This document shows, piece after piece, positions 46,470 through 57,085 of a DNA stretch of 64,000 nt (positions are counted from its first letter, which is position 1; every line of letters begins with the position of its first letter). The notes below the pieces were generated by a model. The model had not been told where the DNA came from. It made no database searches and saw only the letters and a list, made by a program, of their open reading frames with translations. Location of the stretch: NCBI GenBank assembly GCA_039519185.1, contig CM076849.1, positions 59,779,087-59,843,086 on the forward strand. Direction: 5' to 3'. This DNA comes from Astragalus membranaceus. Lineage: Eukaryota; Streptophyta; Magnoliopsida; Fabales; Fabaceae. Position numbers and translations under genes: made by a program.

Positions 46470-46551
46470 ATAAATGCTGCATTCACAAACACACCAGACC
46501 TGCTTCCTTCCACAGTACCTGTTCCAGCATATATATCCAAGCACCTATGTC
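46470..46551 (-). pseudogene. Possible methyltransferase exon fragment
   Basis: On the minus strand, after TTTGTTATAG, the frame reads HRCLDIYAGTGTVEG. D.YAGTG.V resembles methyltransferase motif I of RsmD-like rRNA methyltransferases. The segment is too short to be sure. The copy in the second duplication unit is at about 55462-55543. Confidence 0.3.
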
Positions 46552-46675
46552 CTATAACAAAAATTTGCCAGTGTTAAATCAATCTTGGTTATTCCAAGGA
46601 ATTAACAAAATTTAGTGGAGTAAAAGGTAGTATTAGCTTAAGCTTCATTTATCAAAATATAGCTATGAAAATTCC

Positions 46676-46842
46676 TTAAATCATTACATTTATGAAAGTC
46701 CCAGTTGGGACTTGAGATGGTGAATATTTCCCAGTAAGCATTCCAAGTCCTAGAGGACTATAAGCAATCATGCGAATACCAAGAGTATCACATATGCTCT
46801 TGATCTCTAGTTGATCTTTCCCCATGCTTAGCAAAAAAAATT
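46676..46842 (-). pseudogene. Captured exon of a plastid-type aldo/keto reductase (copy 1)
   Basis: On the minus strand LLSMGKDQLEIKSICDTLGI and RMIAYSPLGLGMLTGKYSPS are readable, a highly conserved segment of this oxidoreductase family. The acceptor has decayed here: TTTCATGAG where the duplicate at 55838 keeps TTTCAG. Together with the VAINWC exon downstream on the same strand this suggests several consecutive exons of one gene were captured. Confidence 0.8.
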
Positions 46843-47237
46843 GCTCATGAAATGTTGAAATTATAAAGAAGATCAATGTCACCAACTTTGACAGGTTCAT
46901 AAGTTTTTTCAAGGTATTTCACAATCATCTCATAATCATTTGAATCCTTCTTCAAGTGAGAAATTGAGCAACAATAACAGATCAATGCATATAAAAAAAT
47001 CAATAACACCAACAATAACAGATTGATTTCGATAATAACCTAACCAAAGTCCATCAAAGAAATTCCATGAAAAAATTCCAAAACATTATCGTAATTTTTG
47101 GAACTAAAAACAATGAAAAAAACGAATGGATTTATAGAAGGAAGGAAACATAGGTCTAGAGAAGACAAAAAGAAGAAGAAACTATCAATTTCAAACTATA
47201 AGCCGAATAAGAACAAATGAAGACAAAGCTTCAAGAT

Positions 47238-47640
47238 CTATAGCATTTGAGAACCTAATAAGCTTTTGCACAAGTAGAAAACCCTAGAAATTAGAAAAAG
47301 GGGTACCTGAAGAAATGTGAAGAAAACCCTACAGATTGCGAAGAGTGAGAGACGGCGGATAGGAAAGGCAGCGACGGAGAGGAAAGGTGGTGACGGAAAC
47401 GAAAGGCGAACGGAGTGAACTTGTGCTGCGTTACTAAGAGAGTGAACTTTGCGAGACGACGTGGAGAGCAGAAACGTCGTGGAGAGCAGTGACGGCGTGG
47501 AGAGAAGAGACGGCGTGGAGAGCAGTGAACTTGGGAGAGAAGACACATTGGAGAGCAGAGACGGGGAGAGTGGAGAGAGCAGAGGCGGCGAGAGTGGAGA
47601 GCTTGAAGTTTCAGCGCGAGAGATTGAAAGAATACGAGAG
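47238..47640. repeat. Degenerate GACGGCGTGGAGAGCAGA repeats near the right end of the Pack-CACTA
   Basis: Copies of about 18-20 bp around GTGGAGAGCAG..GACG occur at 47455-47590 and in the second unit at 56430-56570. Ser/Leu-rich ORFs on the minus strand are translations of this repeat. It lies where the captured-gene transcript could start. Confidence 0.5.
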
Positions 47641-47663
47641 AACGCGAGGTATTGAAAAAAAAT

Positions 47664-47932
47664 ATGGGACCTTTAGCATCAGTGGTTTATACACCCGATG
47701 CTAAATGTCTAAAGGAAATACATTTAGCGTCGGGTATATTAAACACCCGATGCTAAATGTATTTGCTTTTAGAGATTTAGCATCGGGTGTTGAAACACCC
47801 GACGCTAAAAGTAGGCGCGAAATATGAAATCTTCCATTTAATTGCAAAAATGCCACCGGTTTAACACTTAGCATCGGCCGTTCAAATAACCGATGCTAAA
47901 TGATGCTTAATAATGTCTTTTTTCCACTAGTG
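47664..47932. repeat. Right subterminal repeats and terminal CACTAGTG of the CACTA element (unit A)
   Basis: Several inverted pairs of TTTAGCATCGGGTGT and ACACCCGATGCTAAATG, then the terminal CTTTTTTCCACTAGTG. Confidence 0.8.
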
Positions 47933-48987
47933 ACAGACAGTTGTCCAGTACTGTCCAATCCTGTCTTGTCTAGTACTGTAAATTTTGCGAATCAAACGCA
48001 CCCCATATCTCTAGTCAATGTGAGACTTGGGTTTTTCCTAATACACCCCTTCACGCTCAGTACTATTGGGCTTGGTGCTGTTGGGATAATAATGGTGGGT
48101 GGTCCGAATGATCTAACATAGATTTTGATATCATTTTAAAATGTGGGTTGGGCCTGTACTCAACTCTATGATACCCATTTTAATCCTCTGCCTGGTTGAC
48201 TTGACCATGTGCTTTGTTTCATAAATAATGCATTTTCTATTTAGTTCCTTTTTATATGATTATTTTGACAGAATTCCCTTTTTATATGATGAAAATTCAC
48301 AACTAGTTATTTTGTAACCTAATAGCCACTTTTTCTGAAGTACCAATTTGTTATTCTTAGTTATCTACTATTTTATGTTATACTTTATTTTTCTTCGTAG
48401 AAGAATTCAAATCCATATCCCAGGAGTTAAAAGATGTTAGAATCGGGGTGGTACAAAAACAATGACTTTTATTAATTTTGAAGATAACAAATATCACTCG
48501 AGAACATCAACGCGATATATATCATCTCGTCAAAGATTCACTTTTGTTAAATAACGTTTTTGATCTAAGGCTTATCATCTCTCAGAGTGCATGTGGTCAA
48601 CGTTCAAAATAAAACTTCTGATCCTATATCTATTGAGTTGAAGCTAAGTGATTCCAAATAGTAGGGGAGCTTAGAGAATATTTTTGACGGGGCCAACATA
48701 ACAGTACATTCAACAATGAAATACGAAAAAAGAAAAGTAAATATGAATTAAAAAAAGAAATACTGAGTTTACAAATAAAACAATTTCTAAAAAAATTATT
48801 TTGATCGACAATAAAGACTCAAATAAAAATTCAAAATCACATTATTCCTAAAAAATCATAGGAGATTTAATTGCATTTTGGAAGACTGGATTTTTTAGAG
48901 AACTATCTAACATTTATATTGAAAAAAAATTATTAATATTAATTGCTATACCAAAAAATTTGTAATGAATGGTTAGCAGGAGTAGAA
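47933..48987. other. Unit A, DNA right of the Pack-CACTA, no gene seen
   Basis: AT-rich sequence without recognisable coding content. The ORF at 47900-48121 crosses the transposon end and is not supported. Confidence 0.5.
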
Positions 48988-48995
48988 CTTGCAAC

Positions 48996-49628
48996 TAGAG
49001 CCGTCAATTCGGGCGGGCTCGGCCCATTTGGGCCAACGACAATTTCGGGCTCGGGCGGGCTAGCCCAAATTGAATTCGGGCTCATAAATTGCGGGCTCTA
49101 TGCGGGTTGTGGGCCAAATGAGTTGGCCCATGGGCTACTATACATTCTTTTTTTTCTAAAGTAAGCATTAAATTAGTTTAAAAAAAATGTAATTGACGAA
49201 CAAGTTTCGTTCAACAATTCTCAAACCCAAATATTTTCAATTTTCACAAACAAGTTTCAACCAAATCATAAATACAACGTCAACAGGCATGGTGAAAATG
49301 CTAGGACTGATTACGATATGATATATACACCAACACTAGTATCATATACATAACTTACATGCGAGGTTCTTTACTTTTCATTCTAAAGCTTTTAATGTAA
49401 AATAATCTAACATATAAATCATATAAGGGGTGTGTACACTAGAATTACCATTGGGCCATTTTGAAAAGTTTGAACTGTAGTTATAAAAGCGTAGTTGCAC
49501 TCATTTTTTTTTAAAAAGTGTCGGGCCGGCCAAATTTTTTTTATAACTCATATTTCCCGGCCCAACCCGCCTATTTTGTTGGGCGGGTTGGGCCGGCCCG
49601 TCGGGCTGGGCTCATTTTGACGGCTCTA
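48996..49628. mobile_element. hAT-type MITE with perfect TSD (unit A)
   Basis: Ends TAGAGCCGTCAA and TTGACGGCTCTA, with CG-rich inverted GGGCGGGCTCGGCCCA / GGGCCGGCCCG blocks inside. The 8-bp TSD CTTGCAAC is perfect (48988-48995 and 49629-49636). 633 bp, no transposase. Confidence 0.9.
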
Positions 49629-49700
49629 CTTGCAACCAATGATTCTTCCATTTACACAAGTTGCATTAGGCCGTTGTGCTACATTGACTTCAAATAGTTA

Positions 49701-49703
<3 letters not shown>

Positions 49704-49743
<40 letters not shown>
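49704..49743. repeat. (TA)n microsatellite, about 20 repeats (unit A)
   Basis: Uninterrupted AT dinucleotides; only about 10 repeats in unit B (58706-58724). Confidence 0.9.
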
Positions 49744-49744
<1 letters not shown>

Positions 49745-50103
49745 CTTAAAATTTAAATTTTTTGGGGGGAGACATGTTAAACTGAGGGATACTTATCAAA
49801 TGTAGATATCCTGACTATCATCCTGCATTATCTAGATTGGTGGAAAACGTGAAGGAACAAGGAGTTTGGATCCTCATAAATTGTGTGGGAGAATTTATGA
49901 GAGAGACTGACACATACAATATAATAATAAATACAATAAATACTATTATCTTTGAAAGGTATGGTTTCATGTTGAAATGTGTGTAAAATGCAAGTGTTTG
50001 AAAAAATCTGTCCTTATGCCACTAGTCTTATACATAGAACTTACAATGGTTCTTTAATAAAAAAAAGAACCCACAATGATTCTCTTGCATAATGTAGGAC
50101 TAT

Positions 50104-50261
50104 GGGTCCGTTTGGATTGACTTATTTTTGAGCTTATGAAATCGAATGAAAATACATGTTGCAATTTGCAAAATATAAATATTCCTTGACAAGCTTATGA
50201 ATGATCCAAAAAAGCTTATTTATTTGCATAAGCTGAAAAATAAGCCAATCCAAACGGACCC
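50104..50261. mobile_element. 158-bp MITE, GGGTCCGTTTGG type (unit A)
   Basis: TIRs GGGTCCGTTTGGATTGACTT and AAGCCAATCCAAACGGACCC differ at one position. They are flanked by TAT on both sides (50101-50103 and 50262-50264). The 3-bp TSD suggests the PIF/Harbinger (Tourist) group. Confidence 0.75.
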
Positions 50262-50357
50262 TATGACACTAGTCTTGGTTCGAAACATATTTAAGATGTA
50301 CATAAGAAATCGAATCGAATGAAAATACATGTTGCAATTTGCAAAATATAAATATTT

Positions 50358-50431
50358 TGGCCCATGCAGGTCTCGAACCTGCGACCTTCGCGTTATTAGC
50401 ACGACGCTCTAACCAACTGAGCTAATGGGCC
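50358..50431 (-). tRNA. tRNA-Ile(AAU), unit A
   Basis: The 74-nt cloverleaf on the minus strand starts GGCCCATTAGCTCAGTTGG. Acceptor stem GGCCCAT/ATGGGCC and anticodon stem TCGTG/CGCGA pair fully, with one U-G. Anticodon loop CTAATAA gives AAU. The T arm GCAGG TTCGAGA CCTGC is intact and the discriminator is A. The A box TAGCTCAGTTGG and B box GGTTCGAGACC are good pol III promoters. No intron, no encoded CCA as usual for eukaryotes. Plus-strand bases TTTT flank it on the 3' side only as AAAA on the transcript, so termination would be further on. Confidence 0.95.
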
Positions 50432-50599
50432 ATGTGATGTCAATATGAACCACGATTTATAAATATTATTAATTTCGATACTGAGTAATATTTCATTACA
50501 ATACCAAAGAGTTTAATTCAAAAGGCAAAATAGAAGAGAGTGTAAGAAGATAATCGCATATTATACAATACTTATATGTTATATCGTAATTATTTTAAT

Positions 50600-50998
50600 G
50601 TAGTGGTAGATTGAGTAGGGACTTCAATTCAGAATCCGGTTGGAACTGTTGAATTGTGGCAGTTCTGGGGGTATCAACGGTGACAAATGGTGAGTGTGAT
50701 TTGTTAGGGGAGGTGGTGCCCCAAATAAAGTCTCTAGATAATTTATCCATTTGAGCACAAATAGTTTGAGGAAGTCAAACAATCTGCATGTAGTAAGAAG
50801 GAATAGAGGTCAAAATAGATTTAGTTAAGGCTACTCTACCAGCCTTATTCAACAGCTGTTTCTGCCAGAAAGTCAATTTTTGATGAATTTTGTCCACAAA
50901 AAACTCATAGTCCCTCTTCCTTAGCCTACTATGTATCATAGGGAAACCTATATATTTCTCCAATGAAGTGGTATTTCTAATTCCTGTAATAGAAATAA
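50600..50998 (-). pseudogene. LINE reverse transcriptase C-terminal remnant (unit A)
   Basis: On the minus strand SLEKYIGFPMIHSRLRKRDY, KLTFWQKQLLNKAGRVALTK, SILTSIPSYYMQ, a stop, then LPQTICAQMDKLSRDFIWG are readable. This matches the region after the catalytic core of plant L1-type RT. The catalytic motif itself is absent. The shortness and stop show a dead fragment. Confidence 0.8.
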
Positions 50999-51185
50999 TA
51001 GAGTCTATTTTGCTTCTACTAGTAGGAGAGGAGTGGGCTTCATTCTTTCTTCAGTTTTGTTTGTATGTAAGTTTTTACTTGGACTTGAAAAAGAAAAAGA
51101 GTGCGCTTTTACAAAAGTGGACTAGACTAAAATAGGGGTTTTCTGTCTTTCCAGCTCCTTTAACTAAACCCCTCACCTCATATTG

Positions 51186-51652
51186 TCAGAGGCCTTCCCA
51201 ATCTCAGATACCAATCTGACATTCTATGCGAGGCATGTCAGAAATGGAAACCGATCAAAACATCTTTTAAATTAATGGATCTGGTTTCAACTTCTACACC
51301 ACTAGAACTTTACATATTTACCTTTTTGGCCCTACAAGAATAGCTTTTTTAAGTGGAAAGAAATATGGACTAGTTATTGTTGATAACTACAGTGGATTTG
51401 TATGGGTTAAATTCCTATCCCCTAAGGATGAGTCTCAGAAAGTATTTACAGCGTTTACAAAACTGTTCAAAAGGAAAAAGATTTTTGTATTTCATCTGTT
51501 AGAAGTGACCATGGTGGAGAATTTGAAAATGAAAACTTTAGGATTCGTTTTGAAGAAAATGGAATATCCCATGATTTATCCTCTCCAAGAACACCTCGAC
51601 AAAATGGTGTTGTTGAAAGGAACAATTGGACTCTCCATGAGGAATATCCCAT
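51186..51652 (+). pseudogene. Ty1/copia integrase remnant (unit A)
   Basis: In shifting plus-strand frames: GLPNLRYQSDILCEACQKWK (zinc-binding CxxC end), SFKLMDLVSTSTPLEL, then GKKYGLVIVDNYSGFVWVKF, then RSDHGGEFENENF and GVVERNN. These cover the integrase core with its three acidic positions. At least two frameshifts interrupt it. It is the Sirevirus or related type, but not part of the Sirevirus at 25538-40653. Confidence 0.85.
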
Positions 51653-51886
51653 AATTTAAACACTTTGTTGCGTTTAAATTCCTTACACATCACCATTTAA
51701 TAAGTTAAGTTAGCACTTGCATGATGAATTGATCTAACCTTAGCAAATTGAGCATGGTATAAAAAGAAAACATTGGGCATTAATTTCATTACTTTGGTTA
51801 TCTTACAACCAATGATCTTTTGAGCTTAAATACTTGAACCTTGATTTGTGAGTATTATGCATGTGTATGAGAGTATGAGAGTATAA

Positions 51887-52153
51887 TTACTCACACATCA
51901 CACGCAAGTCCAACAAAAGTTCAACAACACACAGTACGACAATTAAACGAAAATAGATAATACAAAAATGAAAATGAAAATAAAAACAAAAGAAAAGTCT
52001 ACTTATAACATAACTGCCAGACAAGAGGACTTCAGACCAATCCTCAATAGTGTCATCCTCATTCAGTAGAGGATCAAACTCGAGTTGCTGATGCTGACGA
52101 GCAGCCTCCTCTGCCTGCATGTCTCTCCTGTAGCTTTCTATTTGAGCCCTCAA
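51887..52153 (-). pseudogene. Unidentified coding remnant (unit A)
   Basis: An 88-residue frame: MRAQIESYRRDMQAEEAARQ, HQQLEFDPLLNEDDTIEDWS, then a hydrophobic tail probably read from intron or noncoding sequence. The charged helical first half looks protein-like. Flanking minus-strand sequence (52154-52330) has further protein-like bits broken by stops. I cannot name the family; retrotransposon-derived is possible. Confidence 0.35.
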
Positions 52154-52359
52154 CTAAGTGGACACCGAATGAGGGGTTCATTCTCCCCGATCTACCTTCT
52201 CAATGAGGTGATAAAAAGGATGTCGTCTTGCCACCAGGTACCTTGAGAAGTTTTCCCCTGGGTTCAAAAAATGTTGTGTGAATGCTAAGCGTCCTACTTA
52301 GCTAGCCTTGTCTGTTGAAGGTTAGATGGTCCAACCTTCTCTGACCCATCGGCCCCACC

Positions 52360-52885
52360 AAACGCCGCTCATCCCAACAGCCAGGTACGTCAAGGTAACA
52401 AAGAACAAGGTCAATAGCAATCAAGAGAGAGCATTTTCGTTGAGTTAGGGAGAATACGCTGAGCTCACTGACTAACTGAAGATGAGGAAATGACTGGGGC
52501 TAAATTCTCTCATAAAACCCACCAATCAAGGGTTTGTGCAGGAATTTGATGCCAATGCATATGTACCAAAAGGTAAAAGTCAGCTGTGTTCCCTTTAGTT
52601 CTTATGAGAACACTAATATAAATGGCAGTATAAGTGAAGATGTTCACCTAATGTTGGAAGTCTAGAACTAACTTTCACCCTTTGATACATAGACATTGAT
52701 ATAAAATTCCCACACAAACCCTCGATTGGCGGGCTTTATAAAAAAAATTCAGTCTAAGCCACATCATCATCTTTAGTTAGTTTGTGATTTTAGGTATTCT
52801 CTCAAACTCAGTGAAAGCGTCATCGCTTAATTGATTGCCTTGTCCTTTGTTACCTTAAGTAACTCGCCGGCTCATGAGCTGCTAA
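52360..52885. repeat. Imperfect inverted repeat, about 230-bp arms (unit A)
   Basis: The left arm from about 52392 (AAGGTAACAAAGAACAAGG) and the right arm ending at about 52856 (CCTTTGTTACCTT) are reverse complements with many mismatches. The similarity extends past the ends (AGCCAGGTA / GCCGGCT). The middle lies at about 52620. No coding content and no clear TSD. It could be a foldback MITE or an inverted duplication giving a hairpin RNA. Confidence 0.65.
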
Positions 52886-53872
52886 CTTGAACCAAGCACT
52901 ATCGAAAGACGTCCTCTTAGACTCTACAATGTGGGTTCTTTTGTTTTTGTTTTGCAACTGCTTTCTTAGTCATGGTGATTCCTGCGAAAAGACAATGTTA
53001 GTTTCTTGTGAACCAAATTTCAAGAATTGGTTCACCTCCACTATTTCAATATAATTTGACAGTTTAAAGTCTCCACAATTTTATTGCAAAATCTATTCCA
53101 TGAATACAAATATGAGGCAATTCAATTTGCAAAAGTTGTTCAAAATGTGGGCGTAATTCAACAACCACAATCACCAATTACAAGTACATAGAACCATGCT
53201 CCATTTATCCTCAAACATTAATAAAGGTTATCCCCAAGAGAGTTTATCCCCAAAACTAACACACAAATCTCCTCAAAATACAGGTTAATGCAGAACCATC
53301 CCAAAGCTAACATGAAATCGCACCCGAAATGCTTGTTCACATCATGCAGAGCGATGAGAACCCCCAAATCAAACCAAATAACCCCACCCCTGTTCATGTA
53401 AACTTCCTCCCCTAAGGAGGTTCAAACATTGAAACTGATCTCCCATATATGCATCGGTTAAGACAAAGAGAGAAGGAAAGAGATTAGGAGATGCGTTCTC
53501 ATACCATGTACAGATAGATGCACAAATGCGATGATGTAGAGAGGTTGGGAATGGGATCTCGCACGGCATAAAAGAATTGAAGAAAATAAAGTTCTGTGCG
53601 CTAAAACCCTAGGGTGCAACAGAACCATCTTTTATAACTCGAGTCGCCTAGCCGCTTTTTTTTGGTCGAGACCTAGCTGCTTAAAGATGGCGCTACCTGT
53701 TGGTCGGACCGCTGACGGTGATGGGTTGTTTGCTTTGCGAAACCAGTCAATAGCCAATTTTCTTTGGATTTGTTTCGGAACACCCCTTCTTACTCACATA
53801 TCCCTCCTATTTCTTAAAAAATCTCAAAAATAACCTTCACGCTTACACACTCCCAAACCACCCCACATTGTG
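52886..53872. other. Unit A, no supported gene
   Basis: A 66-aa minus-strand frame at 53369-53569 (MPCEIPFPTSLHHRICASIC...) is duplicated in unit B without changes, but so is the surrounding noncoding DNA. I see no domain. Confidence 0.4.
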
Positions 53873-54260
53873 TTTTGGACCGGTCTGGTACCTTAGTACC
53901 GAACTGGTCTGGTACATTGATACCAGTTATATAAATATATGATACTAGGGTACTAAGGTACCTTGGAACTGATCTGGTTTGATATTAAGGTACCATGTGC
54001 TTTGCTTACTTGTCTGCATAGGTGTGGTACCAAAGTACCGAACTGGTCCGGTACTAAGGTATTGTACTTAACTGATATTGTAGATTTTAGGTTTCTATTG
54101 ATACTGTCGTTTTCCTAAATATTAAATTAACAATATTATCTTATAAAATACCAGACAAAATATTTAAGTAACACCAAACACATGGTAAATATTCAACTAA
54201 CATTAATGACGCGGAAAATGTGTAATTTGTCTGCATATTCAACTACGGTACCAAAGTACC
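53873..54260. repeat. GGTACC-rich hairpin cluster (unit A)
   Basis: Repeated GGTACCTTAGTACC and GGTACCAAAGTACC (5-bp stem, 4-nt loop), GAACTGGTC.GGTAC and ACTAAGGTACC elements occur over about 390 bp, many as short palindromes. Likely a degenerate tandem repeat family. Confidence 0.6.
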
Positions 54261-54499
54261 AACTAAATATTCAACAAAACATTAATCCTCTTAATTTTCA
54301 GTCAAGTCTACATAATCGGTCGTTTGTCTCCCTACAGTCAACGACCTCCATTGTTGCATGCGACCAACATATGACTTGTCCCAAGCACGTGCTATGTAGA
54401 CTGCCATCCTTCATAAATACCTACAAACACAAAAGAATAATTATCTTAACTAACCTTTCACAATATTAAAATGAATTATAATTTGTGTTACACATACCT

Positions 54500-54905
54500 G
54501 TACAAAGGGATCCATATAATGTGCATAACAGATGTTAAGCAAATGAGCACTTTTGGATGGTGGACTTTGAAAGGGAAAATTTTGTAAGACCCACTAACAG
54601 ACCAGCATAAAGAACGACCTTGTATCTGTTAGCGATCAGGTAACCTCCATCCGGGATAGCCGTCCAATTATCCCTAAAATCCCTTTGTCCCCCAATCAAC
54701 GGTTTCAAAATCTTGTATTATTCAAATCCAACAAACAACTTAGTGTAGTAGTTCGGGTCTCGCCTAAGCTCACCCGATATATCTTTTCACACAATCGGCC
54801 AACCATCCTCACCCATGCCTAGTAATGCAGCAATGCACCGAATTCCACAGTTACCACCAGCGATAACATTAACTATATCTTCAATATATAAGTACGAGCT
54901 ATCAA
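54500..54905 (-). pseudogene. OTU-like cysteine protease remnant (unit A)
   Basis: The minus-strand frame gives DIVNVIAGGNCGIRCIAALL, GMGEDGWPIV, a stop, KDISGELRRDPNYYTKLFVG, another stop, then WTAIPDGGYLIANRYKVVL. GNCG.R followed by GMGEDGW is the catalytic-Cys region of OTU-like domains found in plant MULE-associated and related proteins; PDGGYLIANRY.VV fits the later part. Two in-frame stops make it dead. Confidence 0.55.
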
Positions 54906-55667
54906 TGGCTCTATCTTTTTAAAGTCTTATTTATTGAAATCCCAAAGAAAATGGATCCAATGAAAGAAATCAAAATCAAAACAAAGAGCACATGAATGGA
55001 CAACTAGTGTCTAGTAGTGGAATTCATCAAGTTTCTATATGGAACTCATGATGTTTCCTTTGCATACTAGATTCATAGATATACAAAATGGAGATTAAAC
55101 AGGGAACAAACTACTAATGATAACATTTGGATTCAAACTATTAACCACAACAAGCATCATGTCTCTATAAGTAATAAATCAACGTAGAAGAAGGAAATAA
55201 GGGTTAGGCAAGATTAATCCTAAGTCTTATCTTATGTACAAATTTTTTGGCCCAATAATATGAAATTGTTGATCATATATAAATGATAAGTAAAACCAAG
55301 TTGATATCAAAGTAAGTCTATCCCAAATTAAATAAAAGGGTGGCTCTGTTAGGTACTAAATCCAGAATAGAAGGAATACTGAAATATGAATTGATGACTA
55401 ACTTTCATAACAAGATAGGAAATACTGCTATAGCAGAACAATGCTGAATTATGGGTAAAAGATAAATGCTGCATTCACAAACACACCAGACCTGCTTCCT
55501 TCCACAGTACCTGTTCCAGCATATATATCCAAGCACCTATGTCCTATAACAAAAATTTGCCAGTGTTAAATCAATCTTGGTTATTCCAAGGAATTAACAA
55601 AATTTAGTGGAGTAAAAGGTAGTATTAGCTTAACCTTCATTTATCAAAATATAGCTATGAAAATTCC

Positions 55668-55838
55668 TTAAATCATTACATTTATGAAAGTCCCAGTTGG
55701 GACTTGAGATGGTGAATATTTTCCAGTAAGCATTCCAAGTCCTAGAGGACTATAAGCAATCATGCGAATACCAAGAGAATCACATATGCTCTTGATCTCT
55801 AGTTGATCTTTCCCCATGCTTAGCAAAGAAAATTGCAC
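55668..55838 (-). pseudogene. Captured aldo/keto reductase exon (copy 2, unit B)
   Basis: The acceptor ACATTTCAG is intact here. It is followed by VQFSLLSMGKDQLEIKSICD and SLGIRMIAYSPLGLGMLTGK. This copy is closer to the expected family sequence than copy 1 (VQFSLL and CDSLG rather than EQFFLL and CDTLG). The exons further left (VAINWC, asparagine synthetase, ARF) are not in unit B. Confidence 0.8.
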
Positions 55839-56657
55839 CTGAAATGTTGAAATTATAAAGAAGATCAATGTCACCAACTTTGACAGGTTCATAAGTTTTT
55901 TCAAGGTATTTCACAATCATCTCATAATCATTTGAATCCTTCTTCAAGTGAGAAATTGAGCAACAATAACAGATCAATGCATATAAAAAAATCAATAACA
56001 CCAACAATAACAGATTGATTTCGATAATAACCTAACCAAAGTCCATCAAAGAAATTCCATGAAAAAATTCCAAAACATTATCGTAATTTTTGGAACTAAA
56101 AACAATGAAAAAAACGAATGGATTTATAGAAGGAAGGAAACATAGGTCTAGAGAAGACAAAAAGAAGAAGAAACTATCAATTTCAAACTATAAGCCGAAT
56201 CAGAACAATCTATAGCATTTGAGAACCTAATAAGCTTTTGCACAAGTAGAAAACCCTAGAAATTAGAAAAAGGGGTACCTGAAGAAATGTGAAGAAAACC
56301 CTACAGATTGCGAAGAGTGAGAGAGACGGCGGAGAGGAAAGGCAGCGACGAAGAGGAAAGGCGGCGACGGAAACGAAAGGCGAACGGAGTTAACTTGCGC
56401 TGCGTTACTAAGAGAGTGAACTTTGCGAGACGACGTGGAGAGCAGAAACGGCGTGGAGAGCAGTGACGACGTGGAGAGAAGAGACGGCGTGGAGAGCAGT
56501 GACCTTGGGAGAGAAGACGAAGTGGAGAGCAGAGACGGGGAGAGTGGAGAGAGCAGAGGCGGCGAGAGTAGAGAGCTTGAAGTTTCAGCGTGAGAGATTG
56601 AAAGAATACGAGAGAACGCGAGGTATTGGAAAAAAATATGGGACCTTTAGCATCAGT

Positions 56658-57085
56658 GGTTTATACACCCGATGCTAAATGTCTAAAGGAAATACATTTA
56701 GCGTCGGGTATATTAAACACCCGATGCTAAATGTATTTGCTTTAGACATTTAGCATCGGGTGTTTAAATACCCGATGCTAAATGTCTAAAGGAAATATAT
56801 TTAGCGTCGGGTGTTTAAACACCCGGTGCTAAATGTATTTGCTTTTAGACATTTAGCAACGGGTGTTTAAACACCCGATGCTATCGGGTGTTTAAACACC
56901 CGGTGCTAAATGTCTAAAAGCAAATACATTTAGCACCGGGTGTTGAAACACCCGATGCTAAAAGTAGGCGCGAAATATGAAATCTTCCATTTAATTGCAA
57001 AAATGACACCGGTTCAACACTTAGCATCGGCCGTTCACACTACCGATGCTAAATGATGCTTAATAATGTCTTTTTTCCACTAGTG
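56658..57085. repeat. Right CACTA subterminal repeats, expanded (unit B)
   Basis: About 160 bp longer than in unit A because of extra inverted copies of ACATTTAGCATCGGGTGTTT and its complement. The terminal CACTAGTG ends at 57085. Confidence 0.8.

Larger units (their letters stand above)
43977..47932 (-). mobile_element. CACTA-type element carrying host gene fragments (Pack-CACTA), left end truncated
   Basis: The right end is CTTTTTTCCACTAGTG (to 47932), that is CACTAGTGGAAAAAAG read on the minus strand, which fits the CACTA superfamily. Dense subterminal inverted copies of CATTTAGCATCGGTTGTTT and its complement lie at both sides (about 43996-44293 and 47664-47905). No transposase is visible. 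Between them sit exon fragments of auxin response factor, asparagine synthetase and aldo/keto reductase genes, all on the minus strand. The left CACTA end is absent. Confidence 0.75.
45922..54912. repeat. Tandem segmental duplication, unit A
   Basis: The sequence from ATCTTTTTAAAGTCTTATTT at 45922 recurs at 54913 and again at 63895, giving periods of 8991 and 8982 bp. Unit A and B are near identical across noncoding DNA. The visible differences are an expanded CACTA subterminal block in B, a shortened hAT MITE in B and a shorter (TA)n in B. The unit begins inside the Pack-CACTA, so the duplication is younger than that insertion. Confidence 0.96.

Noticed and set aside
47238..47704. Leu/Ser-rich and Arg/Glu-rich ORFs near the CACTA right end
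   Set aside because: They come from an 18-20 bp degenerate repeat and change between the two duplication units without codon-like pattern.
53369..53569. 66-aa ORF identical in both duplication units as a conserved gene
   Set aside because: The surrounding noncoding DNA is equally identical, so the identity reflects recent duplication and not selection.
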